Assembly: GCA_964576255.1 (NCBI GenBank)
Contig: CAZNUK010000038.1
Coordinates: 1 to 21,611, forward strand
DNA: 21,611 nucleotides
Reading direction: 5' to 3'
Source: Eshraghiella sp964576255
Lineage (GTDB): Bacteria > Bacillota > Clostridia > Lachnospirales > Lachnospiraceae
The notes beneath the pieces were generated by a model. It worked only from the letters and a program-made list of their open reading frames with translations, did no database searches and had not been told where the DNA came from. Each line of letters starts with the position of its first letter. The stretch's first letter is position 1. Both the position numbers and the translations under genes were made by a program. Of this stretch, positions 16,301-21,611 are shown in pieces.

Positions 16301-17276
16301 AGATAAAATTGCCTCTGTTATTTTCCAGTGTGATTCAGAGAACGTAAGAGAGGAAATTGACAAAATCAAAAAGCAAGAGCTTCAGTTCCGCAAGAAGCGA
16401 ATAATGGCACTTCTGGATAACACAACGGACATTATATATGAGATTGATTTTAAGAATAATGAATGCGTTGTTACCGGTGAAAAGGATAATATTTACGGAT
16501 GGAATCTTGAGGCGAAGATTGATAAGATTTCCGTAGAATCCCTTATAGAGATTTGGGGAGTATATCCTGAAGACCGATTTGTCGTTGGAGAAGCAATTCA
16601 GACTATTATTAGCAAGAAAATTTCAATTTCCAAGGATGTGCGGGTTCAGAAATCGGACGGTACATATGTATGGAGTAAAATTTCGGCAGTACCTGTTATG
16701 GATGTTGATGGTAAAGTATATACAATCATCTGTAAAATCGTTAATATTAATGATAAGGTGCGTGAGAAGACTAATTATATGCAGACAGAAGGCAGGGATA
16801 AACTGACGGGACTCCTTACCAAGAGTGCGTTAATAGAGTTGACGGAGACATATCTTCGTGGGAATTCTGCTAAGAATGATGCACTTATCCTCATAGATAT
16901 GGACCAGTTGAAAACAGTCAACGAGACTCTGGACCACAGAATTGGAGACAAGGTGCTTATTGAAACTGCTAAGAAATTACAGATTATCTTCTCGAATTAT
17001 GACTATATCGGTAAATTTGAAAGCGATACTTTCTGCGTGTTTGTTAAAAATATTCCAGTTAATACTCTTGAGGATAAATTAGAGTGGGCGCTTGAGAAAT
17101 TAAAAGGCAGCTATAGTTATAATGGTAAAATTGTACAGGTTTCTGCAAGTATCGGTGTGGCATATTCTATGGCGGATAATGCTACATATAAAGAGCTATA
17201 TGATTTTGCTGATTCCACGGTATACGAAGCAAAACAGGCCGGCAAGGGTCAGTATTTTATTAAGAGATTTTTCTAA
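13398..17276 (+). CDS. Large transmembrane sensor: two periplasmic binding domains, PAS-like domains, degenerate GGDEF
   Basis: This is a 1,292-residue signalling protein. An N-terminal signal segment (about 8-30) is followed by two extracellular family-3 solute-binding domains (about 41-270 and 275-510), of the kind used by BvgS-like sensors to detect amino acids or other small solutes. One membrane helix (about 519-542, IIAVSGIFIIIIIGILIYII) leads to the cytoplasm. There, clear PAS-like domains lie at about 560-690 and 1000-1130, two less certain ones lie between, and a GGDEF-type domain spans about 1134-1290. The signature GGDEF is replaced by E-S-D-T-F at 1208-1212, so diguanylate cyclase activity is unlikely; other landmarks (DMDQLKTVN, IGDKVL, SASIGVAYS) are kept. 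There is no EAL or kinase domain. It probably binds a ligand outside and signals through a catalytically dead GGDEF acting as a binding or partner module. ATG at 13398 follows AGGGTAGG. Confidence 0.88.
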   Translation: MKRTIRKILSVILIINFLTGIGADAVSTYASSTETTDSRTVKIGFFEFNGFQYYNKSGEPTGYNVEYLDMISNFTGWNYEYVSIDSYAKALELLKNREIDLMAPVMLTADWMENYDYSSFSMGTGYYALVCDSGNKSLNYEDWDAISKTKVALAEGYPITEAFIEYLDANAIEMEIIYYDTTEEAVAAMKKGDTDCTVTSLIAVDDNYKVLSKYCSSLMYYITWKGNSELIEELNVAMEQIQSLYSDEVKRLEKEYFPTYTKQYFSKEELEFIENNSIIRVAYTSNNIPISYTDKSGKYDGITYGILEEVSMRTGLQFEYVEIPDTAIDSDFFSNNSIDLIADVENNEVNKKLSDYYLTVPYYSSEKIFVAGEVVGFDEESNYKVALHSGSKTIEKAIAANYPNLEIVRYATMENCFDALGNDEVDFILGSEYNVEYYMNKPKYADFCIIPTEGIVEELCFATYTYEGGMSANDCRTLIHILDKAIAEILAESIDDITITKKVEANYEYSFADIVYKYRYIIAVSGIFIIIIIGILIYIILNNMKHIRKHKAEAVSSLIQKKRYQLVIESSDDMIYEIGIEANSGVSSEQIRDIFGWEPPKRLENNTFRELMKALRVHPDDIDQLYNQYNSKLNLDGIEKAVVQINSVYEGYIWCELSVMPLRDENDNIISYVGRITNIDDEIKKKNKQGQELNESRMRNENLEELLVNTFADNMANIMKLYLDKNECVYYVIEDGEIVEKTLETDWDEYFQMVISTMEREDANRLMGFGSKARLARLEQGEVHIYHYKSKYNFKKRKITRKYYHNTTKIRIGTINGDRVAIITHIDNSDVMKMENEHLQQKEEYTNKLFESQKFLFGAISGTYLATLKINLKNGSLKGFFGTEEGVIDEYPINVGWDEYCEKELIPYMDEGYRDEFRQKASLEALRVLEEGAIVKTGFKACLDKESLDPSDEQNFFVINFRIMMDNEDKIASVIFQCDSENVREEIDKIKKQELQFRKKRIMALLDNTTDIIYEIDFKNNECVVTGEKDNIYGWNLEAKIDKISVESLIEIWGVYPEDRFVVGEAIQTIISKKISISKDVRVQKSDGTYVWSKISAVPVMDVDGKVYTIICKIVNINDKVREKTNYMQTEGRDKLTGLLTKSALIELTETYLRGNSAKNDALILIDMDQLKTVNETLDHRIGDKVLIETAKKLQIIFSNYDYIGKFESDTFCVFVKNIPVNTLEDKLEWALEKLKGSYSYNGKIVQVSASIGVAYSMADNATYKELYDFADSTVYEAKQAGKGQYFIKRFF

Positions 17277-17336
17277 TAGTAATAAAACCATTTTTTATGC
17301 ATATAGTTTACCAATAGTATCCAATGGTGAATTATT

Positions 17337-18125
17337 ATGAGCAGAATTTTAAATTCAATTAAAACAGTAGCAAAAGACAGAGGTTATCTTGCATTGCTAC
17401 TGTTTTTTTATATGGTGTGTGCAGGGATTTTTATAGTCTATATTTCTTCAGATGAGGTGGTTACCACCGGAACTTCGGGAAAGGAGCTTCCCATTTATGG
17501 TGTAAATACAGAAGAGAAAAAAGTAGCTCTTAGCTTTGATGCGGCATGGGGGAATGAGGATACTGCAGCAATCCTGGAGATTCTGGATAAATATGATGTT
17601 AAGGTTACTTTTTTTATGACAGGAGGATGGGTTGAAAAATATCCTGAGGATGTGAAAGCCATTGCGGCAGCAGGACACGATCTGGGTAATCACAGCGAAA
17701 ATCACAAACAGATGAGCCAGATTAGCTATGATGAATGTGTGGAGGAGGTTATGTCCGTCCATGAAAAGGTGGAGGAGCTGACCGGAGAGTGTATGTGTCT
17801 GTTCAGACCACCTTATGGAGATTACAATGACACTCTGATAAAAGCCTGTGACAGTGTGGGGTATTACACTATTCAGTGGGATGTGGACAGTCTCGATTGG
17901 AAGGATTACGGTGCCGACAATATTGTTAAAACTGTTTTGCAGCACAAAAACCTCCAAAACGGCTCCATCATTCTTATGCATAATGGTGCCAAATACACTA
18001 AGGATGCTTTAGAGAGAATAATAGTAGGACTTAGGGAAATGGGCTATGAAATTGTGCCGATTTCAGAGCTTATATACACGGATGATTATGAGATTGACCA
18101 CGCAGGAAGACAGAGTATGAATTAG
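17337..18125 (+). CDS. Membrane-anchored polysaccharide deacetylase (CE4 family)
   Basis: This 262-residue protein has an N-terminal membrane anchor (about residues 17-35) and an extracellular NodB-type domain, expected to remove acetyl groups from peptidoglycan or another wall polysaccharide. CE4 motifs in order are SFDAAWGNED, GNHSENH (two metal-binding His), RPPYGDYN, WDVDSLDW and ILMHNG. In motif 1 the usual Asp-Asp pair is Asp-Ala, so the catalytic-base Asp is kept but the usual metal-ligand Asp is not; I believe this variant is common in a clostridial subfamily related to sporulation deacetylases. The start at 17337 follows a weak GGTG. The last 17 codons and stop are repeated at 19905-19960, with His-to-Tyr and Met-to-Leu changes, on the far side of the next two genes. 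The present 3' end may therefore have come in with that module. Confidence 0.88.
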   Translation: MSRILNSIKTVAKDRGYLALLLFFYMVCAGIFIVYISSDEVVTTGTSGKELPIYGVNTEEKKVALSFDAAWGNEDTAAILEILDKYDVKVTFFMTGGWVEKYPEDVKAIAAAGHDLGNHSENHKQMSQISYDECVEEVMSVHEKVEELTGECMCLFRPPYGDYNDTLIKACDSVGYYTIQWDVDSLDWKDYGADNIVKTVLQHKNLQNGSIILMHNGAKYTKDALERIIVGLREMGYEIVPISELIYTDDYEIDHAGRQSMN

Positions 18126-18129
18126 TTGA
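18074..18129 (+). repeat. 56-bp direct repeat, copy 1 (3' end of the deacetylase gene)
   Basis: This repeat matches 19905-19960 at 54 of 56 positions. It spans the last codons of the deacetylase (TDDYEIDHAGRQSMN), the TAG stop and four bases beyond. The two copies are 1,831 bp apart in the same orientation and bracket the ATPase/effector module. It has the form of an attL/attR pair. Confidence 0.9.
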
Positions 18130-18152
18130 ATTGAAAATAACCAAAAAAAGTG

Positions 18153-18181
18153 TTTATTTTTAGCTGAAATGGTGATAATAT
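18153..18181 (+). promoter_or_regulatory. Candidate promoter of the ATPase/effector module
   Basis: TTTATT (18153-18158) and TAATAT (18176-18181) are 17 bp apart, with a TGA extended -10 directly in front of the -10. It lies inside the inserted segment, so the module would carry its own promoter. Confidence 0.4.
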
Positions 18182-18220
18182 AGATGTGTGGCAAACGAAT
18201 TCTATATTTAGGAGGCAAAG

Positions 18221-19339
18221 ATGAAACTTTTAAGAGTAAAAGCAAAAGGTTTTAAAAATTGTGTTGATGACTTTTGCATTGATATGGTTGCAAAGTCAAA
18301 AAAAACTAGCGAGGATATAGAATATGAATTAAATGAAATTGATGAAGGGTTGTATGTATATAGCACAGTTGGAATAGTGGGAAAAAACGCTTCCGGTAAG
18401 AGCTCTGCATTGCAATTACTGGATTGGTGCTATGACATTTTGAGTACATTTAGTCTGTTTGATAAAGGAAATAATTATAATGGCATCAATTTGGAAATTA
18501 TTTTCTATGAAGAAGGTTATTTATACAAATATATAACGGATTTAGAGAATTCTAATTCATTAAAGGACAATGCTATATTCAAAAATCAGGAATTATATAG
18601 AAAGAAATATTATAAATCAAAGATAAAGAAAATTTATTCTGATGATTGGGAGGAGTTTATTGATTTTAATACGCCTATTCTAGAAGAGATTTCTATTGTG
18701 TTTTCTGTATTAAAAAAGAGTGAAATAAGAGAAGTTTTTTACGGGATGTCAATGGATAACCATAAAGCGTATGAGCTTACATTTAAGTTGCTACAGCTTG
18801 CAAAATTGGATAAAATGTATTTGGATAAGATTTTAAAAATATTCGATGAAAATATAAGTGAAATGCAACAAATTGATGATAACAACTATTCATTAGTTTA
18901 TAGAAATGAAGAAAAAGTTTTTTCATCAACTGAATTATATTACTTTATGTCTAGTGGAACAACAAAGGGACTTAACTTATATATTCTTGCAATCGCTTCA
19001 TTGCAGATGGGCTTTGATTTGTTGGTTGACGAAATTGAAAATCATTTCCATAAAACGCTTGTTGAAAATCTTGTTATGTTATATAAGGACAAAAATGTTA
19101 ATAAGAAAAATGCATCATTAATTTTTTCTACACATTATTGTGAATTGCTGGATATCTTTAATCGTAGTGATAATATTTGGATTACACATAGCCGAGGAAA
19201 AATTGAGGTAGAAAATATGTATGAGAACTATGGTTTACGTTCAGAACTGTTAAAGAGCAAAAAATTCTATCAGAATGCATTTGATACAGCAGTTAATTAT
19301 GAAGCGTTAATGGAATTAAAAAAGGAACTTATGCAATGA
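18221..19339 (+). CDS. AAA/ABC-type ATPase of a putative two-gene defence module
   Basis: This 372-residue ATPase has an SMC/OLD-like layout. It starts with a RecF/OLD-type strand (LLRVKAKGFKN), followed by Walker A GKNASGKS (54-61), ABC-type signature SSGTTKG (244-250), Walker B LLVDEIE (267-273) and switch His305 in FSTHYCELL. This matches the AAA_15/AAA_21 type found in AbiLi, RloA and AriA (PARIS). It is shorter than many of these and has no TOPRIM domain of its own. ATG at 18221 follows a near-perfect AGGAGG. The stop overlaps the next start by ATGA, so the two products are made together and probably form a complex. The pair is bracketed by a 56-bp direct repeat and is A+T-rich compared with its neighbours, which marks it as acquired. 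Defence is an inference from architecture and partner. Confidence 0.82.
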   Translation: MKLLRVKAKGFKNCVDDFCIDMVAKSKKTSEDIEYELNEIDEGLYVYSTVGIVGKNASGKSSALQLLDWCYDILSTFSLFDKGNNYNGINLEIIFYEEGYLYKYITDLENSNSLKDNAIFKNQELYRKKYYKSKIKKIYSDDWEEFIDFNTPILEEISIVFSVLKKSEIREVFYGMSMDNHKAYELTFKLLQLAKLDKMYLDKILKIFDENISEMQQIDDNNYSLVYRNEEKVFSSTELYYFMSSGTTKGLNLYILAIASLQMGFDLLVDEIENHFHKTLVENLVMLYKDKNVNKKNASLIFSTHYCELLDIFNRSDNIWITHSRGKIEVENMYENYGLRSELLKSKKFYQNAFDTAVNYEALMELKKELMQ

Positions 19340-19875
19340 AATATCTTATTATGTGTGAAGGTACTAATGAGAAAAAGATTATTGAACTCCTGTTAGAAAA
19401 TGATAGAATGTCAATATCGTACGATGATTTAGTTGGAAGGCAGGTATATCATGCCAGACAAATTAAAACTTCTGCTGTTGTAAAAACTCAACTTAAGATT
19501 TACGGCGGAGATGTAGAAATCTGGAGAATTGGCGACAAACAAAAAGATAAGCTTGTAATTCCAAGTGATTTTAGAATGCAAATTAAAGCTGTTAAGAAAT
19601 ATTGTACATTGCCAGAACTGGAAATTTTATTAATTATTTCAGAGAAAATGTACAAGGAATATGAAAAGACTAAGTCAAAAATTCATCCAAAACAGTTTGC
19701 AAAAGAGAATATCAGTTGCAATAAAAATAAATATAATTGTTCGACTAGATTTTATGAAGACTATTATGGAAACAATATACAGAAATTAGTTGATGCAATT
19801 AGAGAGTACAAGCAACGAAATCATTCTCATGATGTAGAACAGGGATATTTAGTGGAGATTTTAAATCTTACATAA
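19336..19875 (+). CDS. Small partner protein of the ATPase, possibly TOPRIM-like effector
   Basis: This 179-residue protein is translationally coupled to the ATPase gene (ATGA overlap). It begins KYLIMCEGTNEKKIIELLLE: a hydrophobic strand ending in Cys-Glu-Gly plus a helix, which resembles the first TOPRIM motif (EG.TE) of RloB and AriB-type nucleases. Further acidic candidates are RIGD (64-67), PELEILLIISE (93-103) and FAKEN (121-125). A clear second TOPRIM motif (DxD) is absent, so the fold is uncertain and the active site, if any, is atypical. It is smaller than AriB or RloB as I know them. It is best described as the putative effector of the module. I recall similar proteins only as hypothetical Firmicutes proteins beside ATPases. 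Confidence 0.7.
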   Translation: MKYLIMCEGTNEKKIIELLLENDRMSISYDDLVGRQVYHARQIKTSAVVKTQLKIYGGDVEIWRIGDKQKDKLVIPSDFRMQIKAVKKYCTLPELEILLIISEKMYKEYEKTKSKIHPKQFAKENISCNKNKYNCSTRFYEDYYGNNIQKLVDAIREYKQRNHSHDVEQGYLVEILNLT

Positions 19876-19904
19876 GAAAAATGCATATACAATAAAGAAT
19901 ATAA

Positions 19905-19960
19905 ATACACGGATGATTATGAGATTGACTACGCAGGAAGACAGAGTCTGAATTAGTTGA
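19905..19960 (+). repeat. 56-bp direct repeat, copy 2 (displaced 3' end of the deacetylase gene)
   Basis: This is the second copy of 18074-18129 with two base changes. It still reads TDDYEIDYAGRQSLN followed by TAG, with no coding body in front. It lies 29 bp after the effector gene, and its last four bases form part of the -35 of the next promoter. I infer that it is the original deacetylase gene end, separated from its gene by insertion of the module. Confidence 0.9.
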
Positions 19961-19985
19961 TGAGGTGAGACATTTTTGCTATAAT
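19957..19985 (+). promoter_or_regulatory. Sigma-A promoter of the DMT exporter gene
   Basis: TTGATG (19957-19962) and a perfect TATAAT (19980-19985) are 17 bp apart, 20 bp before the ATG at 20005. The first four bases of the -35 belong to the 56-bp repeat. Confidence 0.65.
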
Positions 19986-20004
19986 AATTTTCTGGGTGAA
20001 TACG

Positions 20005-20889
20005 ATGAAAAGCGAAAATAAATCAAAGATACTTATAATTATAGCCATGACTATTTGGGGCACAATAGGAATATTTAGAAAATACATACCTCTGCCATCA
20101 GGAATGATTGCTCTTGCCAGAGGTATACTTGGATGTACTTTTTTGTTCATGGTAATGGTGTTAACTAAGAAGAAACTTGAATGGAAGAATATCAAGGAGA
20201 ACCTTGTGCTTCTTCTTCTCTCCGGTGCACTAATGGGTGTTAACTGGATATTGCTCTTTGAGGCTTATGAATATACCTCTGTGGCTACAGCTACACTTTG
20301 TTATTATATGGAGCCTGTTTTTGTAATGCTGGTGTCTCCAATATTTCTTAAAGAAAAGCTCTCTGTCAAAAAAGCGATATGTATAATAGTGTCGCTATTA
20401 GGAATGGTGCTGGTGTCCGGCGTAATCAATATGACAGAATTTCAAATAAGTGAGCTTAAGGGAGTGTTCTTAGGACTTGGCGCAGCGGCTTTATATGCCA
20501 GCGTTGTAATTATCAATAAAAAATTAAAGCCGATAGAAGTGTATGATAAAACTATAACCCAGCTTCTGTCAGCATCCATAGTTATTCTGCCATATGTATT
20601 GTTGGTGGAAAACTTTAATGATATCAGTCTTGAACCAATTAATATTGTAATGCTCATTCTTGTGGGTCTTATTCACACAGGAATTGCCTACACATTGTAT
20701 TTTGGCTCCATGAGCAATGTCAAAGCCCAGACCGTGGCTATCTTTAGCTATATTGACCCGGTTGTGGCAATAATCTTGTCCGCCCTGATTCTCAGAGAAA
20801 AATTAGGCGTTCCCGAAATCATCGGTGCAGTACTAATACTTGGCTCAACCCTTGTCTGTGAAATGAATTTCAATAGAAAAAATGTGTGA
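20005..20889 (+). CDS. DMT superfamily (EamA) transporter
   Basis: This is a 294-residue membrane protein with two EamA repeats and about ten helices, typical of drug/metabolite transporters that export amino acids or related compounds. The first repeat opens with ILIIIAMTIWGTIGIFRKYI and ends in VFVMLVSPIFLKEKLSVKKA. The second ends in IDPVVAIILSALILREKLGVPE, the usual EKL signature. ATG at 20005 is chosen because GGGTG lies 6 bp upstream; the GTG at 19996 falls inside that ribosome binding site. It is transcribed alone from its own TATAAT promoter and ends at a bidirectional terminator shared with degV. The substrate is not predictable. Confidence 0.9.
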   Translation: MKSENKSKILIIIAMTIWGTIGIFRKYIPLPSGMIALARGILGCTFLFMVMVLTKKKLEWKNIKENLVLLLLSGALMGVNWILLFEAYEYTSVATATLCYYMEPVFVMLVSPIFLKEKLSVKKAICIIVSLLGMVLVSGVINMTEFQISELKGVFLGLGAAALYASVVIINKKLKPIEVYDKTITQLLSASIVILPYVLLVENFNDISLEPINIVMLILVGLIHTGIAYTLYFGSMSNVKAQTVAIFSYIDPVVAIILSALILREKLGVPEIIGAVLILGSTLVCEMNFNRKNV

Positions 20890-20910
20890 AAGTATGTGAA
20901 TAAAATAGAC

Positions 20911-20965
20911 AAAATAACCTACTACGAGGAATTTTTGCAAGCGTTTCCTCTGGGTAGGTTATTTT
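20911..20965. terminator. Bidirectional intrinsic terminator between the DMT gene and degV
   Basis: Outer arms aaaataacctac (20911-20922) and gtaggttatttt (20954-20965), and inner arms gaggaa/ttcctc (20926-20931 with 20945-20950), pair perfectly. A/T runs at both ends allow termination in both directions. The loop contains tttgcaagcgt, also found just inside the 5' outer arm of E2 (2047-2057). Confidence 0.85.
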
Positions 20966-20996
20966 CGTGTATTTTATTTGTGTATTTAATTATTTT

Positions 20997-21611
20997 TTAC
21001 TTCTTATACACATACGCCACCCCAAAAGCCCCAATTCCTACATGGGTTCCAAGGGTTGGACCTAAATTGCACAGCTTGGCATCTGCCACATCATAACCGC
21101 CACTTACCAACTTGTTCTGTAAAGCCAGAGCGTTGGCAGTGTCATTAGAATATACAAAATAAAATGGATAGTTCTTGTCCAATTCAAGGGAATCCAGATG
21201 TTTAATAATGTTGTTGATAGCTTTATTTTTGCCGATGGCTTTGCTGCATACTGTAACGGCACCTTTTTCGTCAAGGGTTACAACCGGTTTAAGGTTGGCA
21301 AGCTCTCCAATTCCTGCAGCAGCCTTAGTAAGCCGTCCACCACGATAGAGGTTTTCTAAGGTGTCGAGAGCTGCATATACCTGAGTTCTGTTACGAAGCT
21401 CATTAAGCTCTGTGGCAATTTCGGATGCAGATTTGCCTTCATCACGAAGTTTAACTGCGTGCTCGATTATTATTCGTAATGCGGCGGCAATATTAAGGCC
21501 GTCCACAATGTATATATTGTCGTATTCAGACATTGTTTTGGCGAGATTAGCGTTCTGATAGGTTCCGCTTAATGCTTTTGGAATAAGAATGGCAACGATT
21601 TCATCGTTGTT
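20997..21611 (-). CDS. DegV family fatty-acid-binding protein, C-terminal part (start outside window)
   Basis: DegV proteins bind a fatty acid and, in Firmicutes, can act as the FakB subunit that presents fatty acids to the kinase FakA. The reading frame is open to the right edge of the window, so about 204 codons of a protein normally near 280-290 residues are present. The edge segment reads VAILIPKALSGTYQNANLA, corresponding to the family's SGTYQSA fatty-acid headgroup-binding motif. Further in are VDGLNIAAALRIIIEHAV and the C-terminal GPTLGTHVGIGAFGVAYVYKK, whose THVGPGA-type loop is also typical. It converges on the DMT gene across a bidirectional terminator. No fakA is in view. Confidence 0.93.
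   Translation of the reverse strand, partial: NNDEIVAILIPKALSGTYQNANLAKTMSEYDNIYIVDGLNIAAALRIIIEHAVKLRDEGKSASEIATELNELRNRTQVYAALDTLENLYRGGRLTKAAAGIGELANLKPVVTLDEKGAVTVCSKAIGKNKAINNIIKHLDSLELDKNYPFYFVYSNDTANALALQNKLVSGGYDVADAKLCNLGPTLGTHVGIGAFGVAYVYKK

Noticed and set aside
15869..17981. Long minus-strand frames inside the sensor and deacetylase genes
   Set aside because: Both plus-strand genes have full domain structure and conserved motifs there; the antisense frames have none and lack start signals.
2151..19948. A shared core (ACGyAsGAAG) between the 28-bp and 56-bp gene-end repeats as a common recombinase site
   Set aside because: Eight of ten matching bases between two such sequences is about what chance would give when all offsets are allowed; it needs more examples.

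Overview
The window looks like chromosomal DNA of a low-GC Gram-positive anaerobe of the Clostridia, most likely a Lachnospiraceae-type gut or rumen bacterium. This rests on strong AGGAGG-type ribosome binding sites, frequent GTG starts, sigma-A-like promoters, A+T-rich intergenic DNA and the gene set (DUF1846 protein, two MATE exporters, AzlCD, a clostridial-type polysaccharide deacetylase, DegV). The assignment is from protein character only; no database was searched.

Layout. 1-653 is the 3' end of carB. 654-3543 is an accessory zone: a long structured hairpin (E1), a disrupted acyltransferase-3 gene, a second related hairpin (E2), a displaced copy of the 3' end of the DUF1846 gene, and a class II Fic gene. 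3544-5004 (minus) is the intact DUF1846 gene, divergent from a MATE exporter and tcdA (5203-7235). azlC-azlD (8249-7207, minus) converge on tcdA with a tail overlap. eno, a second MATE exporter and a HAD hydrolase follow (8356-11856). Next come a membrane-anchored repeat protein with three zinc knuckles (11928-13274) and a very large sensor with two periplasmic binding domains, PAS-like domains and a degenerate GGDEF domain (13398-17276). Then come a membrane-anchored polysaccharide deacetylase (17337-18125), a two-gene ATPase/putative effector module (18221-19875), a DMT-family exporter (20005-20889) and the 3' part of a degV gene on the minus strand.

The main discovery candidate is structural. 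Two unrelated accessory modules each sit directly downstream of the stop codon of a conserved gene. In both cases the far side of the module carries a second copy of that gene's last codons plus stop. For the ATPase/effector module the direct repeat is 56 bp with 2 mismatches (18074-18129 and 19905-19960). For the Fic module it is 28 bp with 1 mismatch (3551-3578 and 2145-2172). No recombinase is visible in the window. This is the footprint expected of site-specific integration into gene 3' ends, here by cassettes of only about 1.4 and 1.8 kb that would have to be moved in trans. The ATPase gene overlaps its partner by ATGA and resembles the ATPase half of two-gene anti-phage systems (AbiL, RloAB and PARIS-like); the partner is a 179-residue protein I cannot place firmly.

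The rest is ordinary metabolism and envelope function: pyrimidine/arginine supply (carB), glycolysis (eno), tRNA t6A modification (tcdA), branched-chain amino acid export (azlCD), drug or metabolite export (two MATE proteins, one DMT protein), signalling and cell-wall modification.
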